In this document: piece after piece, positions 50,963 to 59,696 of the stretch | Layout of the letters: each line of letters opens with the position of its first letter | Numbering within the stretch: the first letter of the stretch is position 1 | Assembly: GCF_026341815.1 (NCBI RefSeq) | Contig: NZ_JAPENX010000001.1 | Span: forward strand, 4,960,001-5,024,000 | Direction of reading: 5' to 3' | DNA: 64,000 nt | Source: Streptomyces sp. NBC_00572 | Lineage (GTDB): Bacteria; Actinomycetota; Actinomycetes; Streptomycetales; Streptomycetaceae | Position numbers and translations under genes: made by a program | The notes under the pieces: model-generated | Databases searched by the model: none | Seen by the model: the letters and a program-made list of their open reading frames with translations, nothing else | What the model was told of the DNA's origin: nothing

Positions 50963-52531
50963 ATGCACCGTTCGCGGTTCCTCGCCGGCACCATCACGGT
51001 CGCCGCCACATCCCTCCTGGCCTCCGCCTGCACCACCGGCTCCGCCGGCGGGCCTTCGTCGAGCGGCGACACGAGCGGGGGCACCGTCAAGGTCGGCGTC
51101 ACCTCCGACGTCACCTCGTTCGACCCGGCGAAGGGCGCGAGCGCGACGGACTACGTGATGACGTCGCTGCTGTACCAGCCGCTGATCGGGCAGGACGACG
51201 GAGGCACGTTCGTCGCGGGTCTGGCCGAGACCTGGACGTCCACGCCGACGAAGACGATCCTGACCTTGAAGAAGCGCCTGACCTGCTCCGACGGCTCACC
51301 GCTGACCGCCACGCAGGTAGTGGCCTCCCTGAAGCGCTACCGGGCGACCTCGGCCGGAGCCCTGCTCGCCTTCGGCGCCGCGAACGCCGGCGAGAAGACC
51401 ACGATCACGGGCGACGACGCGGCCGGGACCGTCACCGTCACCACCGCCACCCCGTGGGGTGAGGTCCTGAGCGGCCTGTCCAGCACCGGCGCCGGGATCG
51501 TCTGCGAGGCCGGTCTCGACGCGGGGGCCGCCGCGCTCGCCCAGGGCGCCGTCAAGGGCGCCGCCTCCGGCCCGTACGAGATGGCGACGGCGCGGCGCGG
51601 AGCCTCGTACGAACTGCGGCTGCGCAAGGGCTTCGACGCGTACCCGCGCTACGCCTCGATGCCCGCCGGGAAGCCGGCCGACACGCTACGGATCCAGATC
51701 GCGAAGAACGAGTCGACCCTCGCCAACCAGCTGCAGACCGGCGCCCTCGACCTGGCCCCCATCACCGGCACGGACGTCACACGGTTCACCGGCAAGACCG
51801 GGTACGTGATCAGGTCGACGCCGTTCATCCGCAACTACATCGCCTTCAACCAGCGCCCCGGGCACCCGGGCGCCGACCCCGAGATCCGCAAGGCGGTCGC
51901 ACACGCCGTCAGCGCCTCCGCTTTCAACAAGGTCTTCGGCGGCGCCGGGCAGACGATGACCTCGTACGTGGACGAGAAGGCCGCCTGCGTCTCCACCGAC
52001 ACCACCCTGCTGACCACGACCGACCCGGCCGCGGCGAAGAAGACCCTCACAGGGGTGTCCCTCAAGCTGGAGGGAACCAACGGCGTCGCAGGCGGCGCCG
52101 GCAACTCCTACGTCGCAGAGGCCCTGCGCGCCGCCGGCGCCGAGGTGAAGCTCACCAACTCCGACAACGCCACCTGGGCCACCGACGTCACCGCGAACCA
52201 GGGCGACTGGGACGTCACCGTCTTCCCCCTGATCAGCGGCACCCTCGCGCGTGGCGGCAGCTACTTCCTGGGGCCCGAGCCGGCCAAGGGCGGCCAGAAC
52301 TACGGCGCGATCACGAACACTGCGTACGCCGAGAACTACGTCGCGGCCACGTCCACCACCGATCAGGGCGCCAAGTGTGCCGCCTGGCAGAAGGCCCAGG
52401 AGGCGCTGCTCAAGGCGAACGACGTGATCCCGCTCGCCACGGTCGACGTGCACTACGTCGCCCGCAAGGGAATCTCCTTCGCGATGCCGGGCGGACTCCT
52501 GACCGTCTCCACGCTCAGGGTCACCCGCTGA
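50963..52531 (+). CDS. Peptide-type ABC transporter substrate-binding lipoprotein
   Basis: A 522-residue family 5 solute-binding protein. The signal peptide MHRSRFLAGTITVAATSLL leads to a lipobox ASAC with Cys23. The linker is Gly/Ser/Thr-rich, and GGTVKVGVTSDVTSFDPAKG opens the binding domain. LTLKKRLTCSDGSPLTATQVVASLKRY and DPEIRKAVAHAVSASAFNKV are standard DppA/OppA blocks. It would be anchored on the outer face of the membrane and deliver a peptide or similar solute to the permeases encoded next. It is the first gene of a tightly overlapped operon (stop and next ATG share one base). Confidence 0.92.
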   Translation: MHRSRFLAGTITVAATSLLASACTTGSAGGPSSSGDTSGGTVKVGVTSDVTSFDPAKGASATDYVMTSLLYQPLIGQDDGGTFVAGLAETWTSTPTKTILTLKKRLTCSDGSPLTATQVVASLKRYRATSAGALLAFGAANAGEKTTITGDDAAGTVTVTTATPWGEVLSGLSSTGAGIVCEAGLDAGAAALAQGAVKGAASGPYEMATARRGASYELRLRKGFDAYPRYASMPAGKPADTLRIQIAKNESTLANQLQTGALDLAPITGTDVTRFTGKTGYVIRSTPFIRNYIAFNQRPGHPGADPEIRKAVAHAVSASAFNKVFGGAGQTMTSYVDEKAACVSTDTTLLTTTDPAAAKKTLTGVSLKLEGTNGVAGGAGNSYVAEALRAAGAEVKLTNSDNATWATDVTANQGDWDVTVFPLISGTLARGGSYFLGPEPAKGGQNYGAITNTAYAENYVAATSTTDQGAKCAAWQKAQEALLKANDVIPLATVDVHYVARKGISFAMPGGLLTVSTLRVTR

Positions 52532-53526
52532 TGGCGGCGACACTGACCAGCAAGCCGGCAGTGGGGGCCGGGCGCGCGACGGTGCTCGGCCCCTGGGGCA
52601 CCTTTCTCGTCCGGCGGCTTGTCGGGCTCGTCGCTGTCGCGGTCACGCTCGTCGTCGGCACGTTCCTGATGGTGCAGCTCATCCCCGGCGACCCGGCGCG
52701 CGTGGTCGCGGGCATCGACGCGACGCCCGCCGACGTGGAGCTGGCCCGCCACGAGCTGGGCCTGGACCGGCCCCTGTCGGCGCAGTTCGGCACGTACGCG
52801 AGCGGCCTGCTCCGCGGTGACCTGGGCACGGCCTTCCAGACGAAGGAGCCCGTTGCCGAGATCATCGGCAGCCGCCTGCCGTTCACCGCCGAGATCGCGT
52901 TCCTCTCCGTCCTGGTGGTGCTGGTGCTCGCCGTGCCGATCGGCCTCGCCGTCGCCGCACGGGGCAGCCGGCGCACCGACGGGGCGTTCACCTTCGTCAC
53001 CGGCCTGGTCGGCGCCACACCCGAGTACATCATCGGCACGCTCCTCGTCCTCGGCTTCGCGATCAGACTGGGCTGGCTCCCGGCGGCGGGCGCCGAGACG
53101 GTGACGTCGATGGTGCTTCCCATCGCCGCGTTGGTCCTGCCCGGGACCTGCGTCATGGCCCGCATCGTGCGCAGCGAGGCCGCACACGTCCTCGCCCAGG
53201 ACTACATGCGCACCGCGCGCGGACGCCGCCTGCCCCCGCTGCGCCTGTACGCCCGCCATGCCCTGCCCAATCTGCTGACCGCCACGCTGACCCTCGGCGG
53301 GCTGATCCTCGCCGGGTTGCTCGGCGGCACGGTCGTCGTGGAGACGGTCTTCGCCTGGCCCGGCATCGGCCAGCGGGTCGTCGAGGCGCTGCTCGTGCGC
53401 GACTACCCCGTGATCCAGGGCTGCGTCCTGGTCCTGGGGCTCCTCGCGGCTCTGCTCAACCTGCTCGTCGACGTCGCCCTCGCGCTGCTCGACCCGCGCA
53501 CCCTGGCCGGAAAGGGAGGCCGCTGA
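52531..53526 (+). CDS. Peptide ABC transporter permease, DppB type
   Basis: A 331-residue inner-membrane permease with six helices. VRRLVGLVAVAVTLVVGTFLMVQLIPGDPARVVAG is the conserved first helix and PGDP motif, and LGLDRPLSAQFGTYASGLLRGDLGTAF is the extracellular loop of DppB proteins. The EAA-like coupling loop is RTARGRRLPPLRLYARHALPNLL near residue 235. It overlaps its neighbours by one base on each side (TGATG), so the operon is translationally coupled. Confidence 0.92.
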   Translation: MAATLTSKPAVGAGRATVLGPWGTFLVRRLVGLVAVAVTLVVGTFLMVQLIPGDPARVVAGIDATPADVELARHELGLDRPLSAQFGTYASGLLRGDLGTAFQTKEPVAEIIGSRLPFTAEIAFLSVLVVLVLAVPIGLAVAARGSRRTDGAFTFVTGLVGATPEYIIGTLLVLGFAIRLGWLPAAGAETVTSMVLPIAALVLPGTCVMARIVRSEAAHVLAQDYMRTARGRRLPPLRLYARHALPNLLTATLTLGGLILAGLLGGTVVVETVFAWPGIGQRVVEALLVRDYPVIQGCVLVLGLLAALLNLLVDVALALLDPRTLAGKGGR

Positions 53527-55364
53527 TGCGACGCATACGGTGGAACACGCCTCTGGTGGTGGCCCTCAGCGGCCTCGGACTGATCGCCCTCCTCGGCATC
53601 GCCGCCCCCTTCCTCTGGGAGGAGGAGGCGACCGCGCTGAGCGGAGCCGCCCGTGCGCCCGCGAGTGCCGAGCACTGGCTCGGCACCGACGCCCTCGGCC
53701 GCGACGTACTGGCCCGCACCCTGGTCGCCACCCGCCTCACCCTGGAGATGTCCCTCGCCGCGACCGCGATCGCCTCGGTGGCGGGCATCCTGCTCGGCAC
53801 CGTCGTCTGGGTGTCGGGCCGTCGCGTACGCGAGCTGGGGCTGCGCCTGATCGACGTGATGATCTGCTACCCGGCGCTCCTGCTGGCGATGGTGATCGCC
53901 ACGGTCCTCGGCACGGGGCCCACCGCCTCGATCCTCGCGATCGGCCTGGGCGGCGCACCCGCGTTCGCCCGTCTGACCGCGAACATGGCGGCCTCGGTCG
54001 CCCAGCGCGACTTCGTGACGCAGGCCCGCCTGATGGGCGTACCGCCCTCTCGCCTGCTCGCCCGCCACCTGCTGCCCAACATCTCCGGGCCGCTGCTCAT
54101 CCTGCTCTCGGTGGCCTTCGCGAACGTGCTCGTCGCGCTGTCCGGCCTGTCCTTCCTGGGGGTCGGCGTGCAGTCGCCGGACTACGACTGGGGGTCGCTG
54201 CTCAACTCCGGCCTGGAGTCGCTCTACACCAATCCGGCCGAGGCGATCGGCCCGGTGGCGGCCATCACGCTCACCGGCGTCCTCGCGGGCTTCGTCGGCG
54301 ACGGCCTCGCCACGGCACTCGACCCGCGCGGCGGTGGTGCGAAAGCCAGGACGAGGCGCCCTGCCCCGGTGTCCCCGAGCTCGCTCCGGGCACCCGCGGA
54401 CGCCCTGCTGAAGGTGGACGGCCTCGTCGTCACCCTGCCCGACGGCACCCGTCTCGTCGACGGCGTCTCCTTTCACGTCGCGCCCGGCGAGATCGTCGGC
54501 CTCGTCGGAGAGTCCGGTTCCGGCAAGTCGTTGACGGCGATGAGCGTGGCCCGGCTCCTGCCGGAGGGGCTGTCCGCGCACGCGGCGGAACTGACCTTGG
54601 ACGACCTCGACCTGGCAGGCCCCGAAGCCGACCCGAGGCGTCTGGCCACCGAGATCGGCATCGTGTACCAGGACCCGTCAGCCTCCTTCAACCCGGCCCT
54701 GAAGATGGGCGGTCAGCTGACCGAGACACTCCGCGTGCACCAGCGTGCAGGCAGGGCGGAGGCGTACAAGCGCGCCGTCGACGCCCTTGAGCAGGTGCGG
54801 ATCGAGAACCCGGACCGGGTCGTGAAGCAGTACCCGCACGAGCTGTCCGGCGGCATGCGGCAGCGCGCGATGATCGCCGCCGCCCTCCTGCCCGGTCCAC
54901 GGCTGATCGTCGCCGACGAACCGACCACCGCCCTCGACGTGACCGTCCAGGCCGACGTCCTCGACCTCCTGAAGGACATTAACCGCACGCACGGCACGAG
55001 CATGCTCTTCATCTCCCACGACATCGGCGTGATCGGCACGGTCTGCCACCGGGTCGTGGTGATGTACGCCAGCCGTGTCGTCGAGGAGCTGTCCGCGGCC
55101 GACCTGCGGACGGGCCGTGCCCGACACCCCTACACCAAGGCGCTGTTGGCGGCGAGCCCGCGCCTTCAGGACACGGACGCCGGGGAACGCGCGCTGCTCG
55201 CCACGATCCCGGGACGACCGCCGGCGCCCGCCGACCGGCCGACCGGCTGCGCGTTCGCCGACCGCTGCCCGGTGGTGCTCGACGGCCTCTGCGCGACCGA
55301 ACGGCCGGACCTCACCGACGCCGTCGCCTGCCATGCCGTACACCAGGAGGTGCAGCCCATATGA
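53526..55364 (+). CDS. Fused DppC-type permease and DppD-type ATPase
   Basis: A 612-residue fusion. Residues 1-270 are a DppC permease: LGTDALGRDVLARTLVATR, the coupling loop TQARLMGVPPSRLLARHLLPNI, and LSGLSFLGVGVQSPDYDWGSLL. A short Arg/Pro linker at about 270-295 joins it to an ABC ATPase with Walker A GESGSGKSLTAM, signature LSGGMRQRAMIAAAL, Walker B LIVADEPTTALD and the C-terminal oligopeptide-transporter motif GCAFADRCP. Permease-ATPase fusions of this kind are common in actinobacterial peptide/nickel transporters. The stop overlaps the next ATPase gene by four bases (ATGA). Confidence 0.93.
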   Translation: MRRIRWNTPLVVALSGLGLIALLGIAAPFLWEEEATALSGAARAPASAEHWLGTDALGRDVLARTLVATRLTLEMSLAATAIASVAGILLGTVVWVSGRRVRELGLRLIDVMICYPALLLAMVIATVLGTGPTASILAIGLGGAPAFARLTANMAASVAQRDFVTQARLMGVPPSRLLARHLLPNISGPLLILLSVAFANVLVALSGLSFLGVGVQSPDYDWGSLLNSGLESLYTNPAEAIGPVAAITLTGVLAGFVGDGLATALDPRGGGAKARTRRPAPVSPSSLRAPADALLKVDGLVVTLPDGTRLVDGVSFHVAPGEIVGLVGESGSGKSLTAMSVARLLPEGLSAHAAELTLDDLDLAGPEADPRRLATEIGIVYQDPSASFNPALKMGGQLTETLRVHQRAGRAEAYKRAVDALEQVRIENPDRVVKQYPHELSGGMRQRAMIAAALLPGPRLIVADEPTTALDVTVQADVLDLLKDINRTHGTSMLFISHDIGVIGTVCHRVVVMYASRVVEELSAADLRTGRARHPYTKALLAASPRLQDTDAGERALLATIPGRPPAPADRPTGCAFADRCPVVLDGLCATERPDLTDAVACHAVHQEVQPI

Positions 55365-56152
55365 CCACGTCCCCCCACAAGCTGGCCGTCGATGATCTGA
55401 CCGTCACTTTCGGGCACGGCAGGCGCGCCCGCGACGTACTGCACGGCGTGTCCACCGGTGTCCGGGCCGGGCAGACGCTCGGCCTGGTCGGCGAGTCCGG
55501 ATCGGGCAAGTCGACGATCGCCAAGGCGATCGTCGGCATCCACCCGGTCCGGGCAGGCCGCATCACCCTCGACGGAGAAGACCTCACCGGCCTCAAGGGG
55601 AGGGAGCTCGTCGCGGTTCGCCGCCGGGTACAGCTCGTCTCCCAGGACCCGTACGCCTCGCTCAACCCGCGCATGACCATCGGCGAGGCCATCGCCGAGG
55701 CCGTCGACCCCGTGCGGGCCGATGCCAGGAAGCACGCGGCGACGGTCGAACGGTGGCTGGAGACCGTCGCGCTGGACGGCTCGGCAGCCGGCAAGTACCC
55801 GCACGAGTTCTCCGGCGGCCAGCGCCAGCGCATCGCCGTGGCCCGAGCCCTCGCCGTGGAGCCCGAAGTGGTGATCGCCGACGAGATCACCTCGGCGCTG
55901 GACGCCTCCGTGCAGGCCGAGGTCCTCAACCTCCTTGAAGAGCTGCGGCGTTCACTCTCCCTGACGATGGTCTTCATCTCCCACGACCTGGCCGTCGTCC
56001 GCCACGTCAGCGACGAGGTCGCTGTCCTGCGCCATGGAGAACTGGTGGAGCAGGGGCCGGTGCGCGACGTGTATCGCGCGCCGCGACACCCCTACACCCG
56101 CCGCCTGCTGGCGAGCGTGCCGACATTCGACGACAAGGAGACAGCAGCATGA
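55361..56152 (+). CDS. Peptide ABC transporter ATPase, DppF type
   Basis: A 263-residue ATPase. It has Walker A GESGSGKSTIAK, Q-loop LVSQDPYASLNPRMTIGEAIAE, signature FSGGQRQRIAVARAL, Walker B VVIADEITSALDAS and HD in FISHDLAVVRHVSD. Walker B has DEIT where the usual form is DEPT/DEPV, a conservative departure also seen in this subfamily. It completes the importer (binding protein, two permease domains, two ATPase domains). Its stop overlaps the M20 gene by four bases. Confidence 0.92.
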   Translation: MTTSPHKLAVDDLTVTFGHGRRARDVLHGVSTGVRAGQTLGLVGESGSGKSTIAKAIVGIHPVRAGRITLDGEDLTGLKGRELVAVRRRVQLVSQDPYASLNPRMTIGEAIAEAVDPVRADARKHAATVERWLETVALDGSAAGKYPHEFSGGQRQRIAVARALAVEPEVVIADEITSALDASVQAEVLNLLEELRRSLSLTMVFISHDLAVVRHVSDEVAVLRHGELVEQGPVRDVYRAPRHPYTRRLLASVPTFDDKETAA

Positions 56153-57390
56153 GCGAGTCGACCGGCGTCGCCCGCCTCACTCGGGAGATCACCTCTGGCC
56201 TGAAGCCCGCCGCACTGGAGGAGTTCTACCGGGACCTGCACCGCCACCCCGAGCTCGCTTTCCAGGAGCACCGCACCGCGGCGAGGCTCGCCGCCCGTCT
56301 GCGCGCGACCGGCTACGACGTGACGGAAGGCGTCGGCCGCACCGGTGTGGTCGGTGTCCTCGCGAACGGCGACGGCCCGGTCGTCTGGCTGCGCGGCGAC
56401 ATGGACGCCCTGCCGGTCCACGAGGCCACCGGACTGGAGTACGCCTCCACCGTCGACGGAGTCATGCACGCCTGCGGCCACGACCTGCACGTCACCTGGC
56501 TCGCCGGCGCCGCCGAGGCGCTGGCCGCCGCCCGCGACACCTGGTCCGGCACGCTGGTCGTCATCGGGCAGCCCGCCGAGGAGTCCGGCGGCGGCGCGTC
56601 GGCCATGGTCGCCGACGGGCTGCACACCCGCTTCCCGCGCCCCGACGTGCTGCTCGGCCAGCACGTCACGCCGGGTCTCGCCGGGTTCTACCCGCACACC
56701 CCGGGCCTGACCATGTCGGCCTCCGACGACATCGACGTCGTCGTGCACGGCGTAGGCGGCCACGGCTCACGCCCCGAGTCGACGGTCGACCCGATCGTCA
56801 CGGCCGCCTACATCGTCACCCGCCTGCAGACCGTGGTGTCGCGTGAGGTCGCGGCGGCGCACTCGGTGGTGCTGACGGTGGGCCAGTTCCACGCCGGTAC
56901 GAAGCACAACATCATCCCCGCCGAGGCCCGGCTCTCCCTCAACCTGCGCACCCAGGACCCGCAGGTGCGCCACCGTGTCCTCGGAGCCGTCCGCCGTATC
57001 GTCGCGGGCGAGTGCCGGACCGCCGGCTGCCCGGTGCCGCCCGAGGTCACGCTCCGGCCCGGCTACCCGAACACCGTCAACGACTCCGCACTCGACGGGC
57101 AGATCGCGGCCGGGCACCGCGAACTATTCGGCGCTGAAACGGTGTTCGACTTCGGCCCGGCGATGGGCAGCGAGGACTTCTCCCTGCTGGCACCCGCCGG
57201 TGTCCCGTACGACTACTGGTACGTCACCTCGACCCCGGCCGACGTGTGGGAGGCGGCCCCCGGCACGGACCTGGCCGAGAAGATCGGCGAGGTACCGGGC
57301 AACCACAGCCCGCTGTTCGCCCCCGACCCGTCGGTACTCGTGCCGGGTGCCCGGACACTGGTGTCGGCGGCGCTGAGCCGCCTGGCGTGA
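56149..57390 (+). CDS. M20-family amidohydrolase/peptidase
   Basis: A 413-residue cytoplasmic metallohydrolase of the N-acyl-amino-acid amidohydrolase (HipO/AmhX/IAA-hydrolase) subfamily. It has FYRDLHRHPELAFQEHRTA at the start, the metal/catalytic block WLRGDMDALPV, MHACGHDLHVT, and the catalytic Glu pair GQPAEESGGGA. A dimerisation lid follows (DDIDVVVHGVGGHGSRPE, QFHAGTKHNIIPAEARLSLNLR), and GSEDFSLLAPAGVPYDYW completes the site. It is translated with the importer genes (ATGA overlap), so its substrate is very likely what the importer brings in: an N-acyl amino acid or dipeptide-like amide. Confidence 0.92.
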   Translation: MSESTGVARLTREITSGLKPAALEEFYRDLHRHPELAFQEHRTAARLAARLRATGYDVTEGVGRTGVVGVLANGDGPVVWLRGDMDALPVHEATGLEYASTVDGVMHACGHDLHVTWLAGAAEALAAARDTWSGTLVVIGQPAEESGGGASAMVADGLHTRFPRPDVLLGQHVTPGLAGFYPHTPGLTMSASDDIDVVVHGVGGHGSRPESTVDPIVTAAYIVTRLQTVVSREVAAAHSVVLTVGQFHAGTKHNIIPAEARLSLNLRTQDPQVRHRVLGAVRRIVAGECRTAGCPVPPEVTLRPGYPNTVNDSALDGQIAAGHRELFGAETVFDFGPAMGSEDFSLLAPAGVPYDYWYVTSTPADVWEAAPGTDLAEKIGEVPGNHSPLFAPDPSVLVPGARTLVSAALSRLA

Positions 57391-57482
57391 GCGGACCCAC
57401 GCAGGCACCTACCCGTCCCTCCGTGGGACCTGACCCGCGCCCGACGCGACCACACGTGTACCGGAGGAAGGAAGGGATCCGC

Positions 57483-58433
57483 ATGACTGCGGCCGGGCCC
57501 AGCTGGCAGACCAGAGCGGTCGGCAAGCTCCTGCGGCTGCGCGGAGGCAAGAAGGTGCTCGCGTCCGCGGGCCACACCCGCGCCCGCGTCGCCCAGCGTG
57601 CGCTGCGCCCCGCTCCGTACGCGCCGCCGAAATCGCTGGAGGGCAGGACCGCGCTCACGGTCGACCTCCAGGGCGACTGGCCCCTGTACGACGTCGGCCC
57701 GGCCACCGAAGCGGCGAGCCGGAGGGTGCTGTACCTGCACGGCGGCTGCTACCTCTTCGAGATCCTCCCCGCCCACTGGCGATTCGTCGCCCAGCTCGCC
57801 CGCCGCGCCCCGGCGCGGGTCACTGTGCCGATCTACCCCCTGGCCCCGCGCCGCCACGCCTCCGACCTGGTTCCCGCCACCGCGAGCCTTCTGGCCCGCG
57901 TGATCGAGGAGGCCGGGCCGGACAACGTGATCCTCATGGGTGACTCGGCGGGCGGCGGCCTGGCACTCGCCACTGCCCAGTACCTGCGCGACCACCACGG
58001 TCTGCAGCCCGCCCGTACCGTCCTCATCTCGCCCTGGCTCGACGTGACGACGAACCACCCCGACCAGGCGGCCATCGAACACCTCGACCCGATGCTCGCC
58101 CGCCCCGGACTCACCGAGGCCGGACGCCTCTACGCCGGAGGGCTCGACCCGGCCGACCCCCTGGTCAGCCCACTGAACGGAACCATGAAGGGCCTCGCCC
58201 CGCTCACCGTCCTGTGCGGCACCCACGACATCCTCGTCACCGACAGCCGCGCCCTGACTGTCAAGGCCCGCGCGGCCGGAGTCCCGATCGACTACCACGA
58301 AGCCGCCGCCATGCCGCACGCCTTCCCGCTCATGCCCACCCCCGAAGGCCGTACCGCCCGCGCCCTCGTCGTCGACGCCTGCCGCGTTCCGACGCGGACC
58401 GCACTCTCGCACCCGCCCCACCCCGGCGAGTAA
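57483..58433 (+). CDS. Alpha/beta hydrolase, hormone-sensitive-lipase family
   Basis: A 316-residue cytoplasmic esterase. VLYLHGGCYLFE holds the HGG oxyanion motif, LMGDSAGGGLALA is the nucleophile elbow, LVTDSRALTVKARAAG lies near the acid, and MPHAFPLMP gives the catalytic His. This is the lipase/esterase class related to N-octanoylanthranilate hydrolase and acetyl hydrolases. The ATG at 57,483 has GGAGGAAGGAAGG upstream; a longer open frame back to 57,246 overlaps the M20 gene and is not used. A gap of 92 bp separates it from the M20 gene, so it could share the operon or have its own promoter. Confidence 0.87.
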   Translation: MTAAGPSWQTRAVGKLLRLRGGKKVLASAGHTRARVAQRALRPAPYAPPKSLEGRTALTVDLQGDWPLYDVGPATEAASRRVLYLHGGCYLFEILPAHWRFVAQLARRAPARVTVPIYPLAPRRHASDLVPATASLLARVIEEAGPDNVILMGDSAGGGLALATAQYLRDHHGLQPARTVLISPWLDVTTNHPDQAAIEHLDPMLARPGLTEAGRLYAGGLDPADPLVSPLNGTMKGLAPLTVLCGTHDILVTDSRALTVKARAAGVPIDYHEAAAMPHAFPLMPTPEGRTARALVVDACRVPTRTALSHPPHPGE

Positions 58434-58441
58434 GGGCGACG

Positions 58442-59677
58442 ATGAAGAGAAACCACGTTCCAGCGGTTCCCGAGCAGCACGCAGCACGCAGCACGCAGCA
58501 CGCAGCCCGCACCCATACCGCTCGGCGTCCGGCGGCCCCCCGGTCCCGTCTGCGCCGACGCGTGCTGACCGGACTCGCGTGCGTGCTCGCGCTCGCCGTC
58601 GCCCTGGGGGCGGGCGCGATGTGGCTCATCACGGGCAAGTTCGTACAGCCCATCGACGACACCCCGCTGAACACCCACGTCGTCTCGGCGGGCCGGGGAA
58701 CGGTGACCCTGCCAGCCACCGGCGAGAGCCGACAGGCCGGCGTCTACGGCCTCATCTGGAAGGACGACTCCACCGGCGAACGCCGACAGGGCATCCTCGG
58801 GCCGATCGTCCGGGCCGACGCCGACACGGTGACTCGCGAGCTCACCCACGACGGCACCCCACCCGCCGCGGACGCCGAAGCGAAGATCTCCGTCACCGTG
58901 TGGGCCACCGACCCGAGGCGTGCACGGGGGCTCGACTACCGGGACGTCACCTACCCCACCGAGAACGGCCCGATGCCGGCCTGGTTCCTGCCCGGCACCA
59001 AGAGCACCTGGGTCATCCAGGTCCACGGCCTCGGAGCCGGTCGCAGCGCGGGACTCCGTACCCTGCCCCCGTTGCACGCATTGGGCTACCCCGTCCTCGA
59101 CATCACCTACCGCAACGACCCCGGCTCCCCGCACGACGCCGGCGGGAACCGAAAGTTCGGCGACAGCGAGTGGCGCGATCTGGAAGCCGCCGTCCGCCAT
59201 GCCCGCGCTCAAGGCGCCGCCGACGTGGTGCTCTACGGCTTCTCGATGGGAGGCGGCGTCGTCGAGACCTACCTGCACCGCGCCACCGACACCAGTGCGG
59301 TCCGATCCGTCATCCTCGACTCTCCCGCACTCGACTACCGCGCCGCCATCGACACGATCGCGAGCGGCCTCGGCCTGCCGACTGCCGTCGGCGGCATCAC
59401 CGCCGCCTTCGTGGAGCTCCGATCCGGAGCCGACCTCGACGCCGTCGACGCCCTGTCCGCGAATCGCCGGGCCGGCGGACCCCGGCAGCCCGTGCTCCTC
59501 TTCCACGGCACCGGCGACCGCGTCGTTCCCCACTCCACCAGCGTCGCCTTCGCGCGCGACTGGCCGGACGAGATCACCCTCGTGACCGTCGAGGGCGCGA
59601 GCCACACCGGCGCCTGGAACGCCGACCCCGACACCTACGACAAGCACCTCGCCGCGTTCCTCGAACGAACCGCGTGA
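58442..59677 (+). CDS. Membrane-anchored alpha/beta hydrolase
   Basis: A 411-residue protein. The basic, His/Arg-rich N-terminus (residues 1-40) is built partly from 7-bp DNA repeats. One membrane helix follows (VLTGLACVLALAVALGAGAMWLI, about 41-63), with the catalytic domain outside. The hydrolase has WVIQVHGLGAGRSAG (oxyanion region), VLYGFSMGGGVVETYL (nucleophile elbow GFSMGG), LLFHGTGDRVVP (acid) and GASHTGAWN (His). The fold is that of bacterial S9/BAAT-like esterases, and the substrate is unknown. It starts 8 bp after the preceding hydrolase and converges on the SGNH lipase gene with 19 bp between stops. Confidence 0.85.
   Translation: MKRNHVPAVPEQHAARSTQHAARTHTARRPAAPRSRLRRRVLTGLACVLALAVALGAGAMWLITGKFVQPIDDTPLNTHVVSAGRGTVTLPATGESRQAGVYGLIWKDDSTGERRQGILGPIVRADADTVTRELTHDGTPPAADAEAKISVTVWATDPRRARGLDYRDVTYPTENGPMPAWFLPGTKSTWVIQVHGLGAGRSAGLRTLPPLHALGYPVLDITYRNDPGSPHDAGGNRKFGDSEWRDLEAAVRHARAQGAADVVLYGFSMGGGVVETYLHRATDTSAVRSVILDSPALDYRAAIDTIASGLGLPTAVGGITAAFVELRSGADLDAVDALSANRRAGGPRQPVLLFHGTGDRVVPHSTSVAFARDWPDEITLVTVEGASHTGAWNADPDTYDKHLAAFLERTA
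58475..58509 (+). repeat. Heptanucleotide tandem repeat inside a hydrolase gene
   Basis: CAGCACG is repeated four times head to tail (58,475-58,502), followed by a one-base variant CAGCCCG (58,503-58,509). The repeat lies within codons 12-23 of the hydrolase. Because the unit is not a multiple of three, gain or loss of one copy would shift the reading frame. Confidence 0.9.
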
Positions 59678-59696
59678 CGACGCGGCGAGGCCCGGG

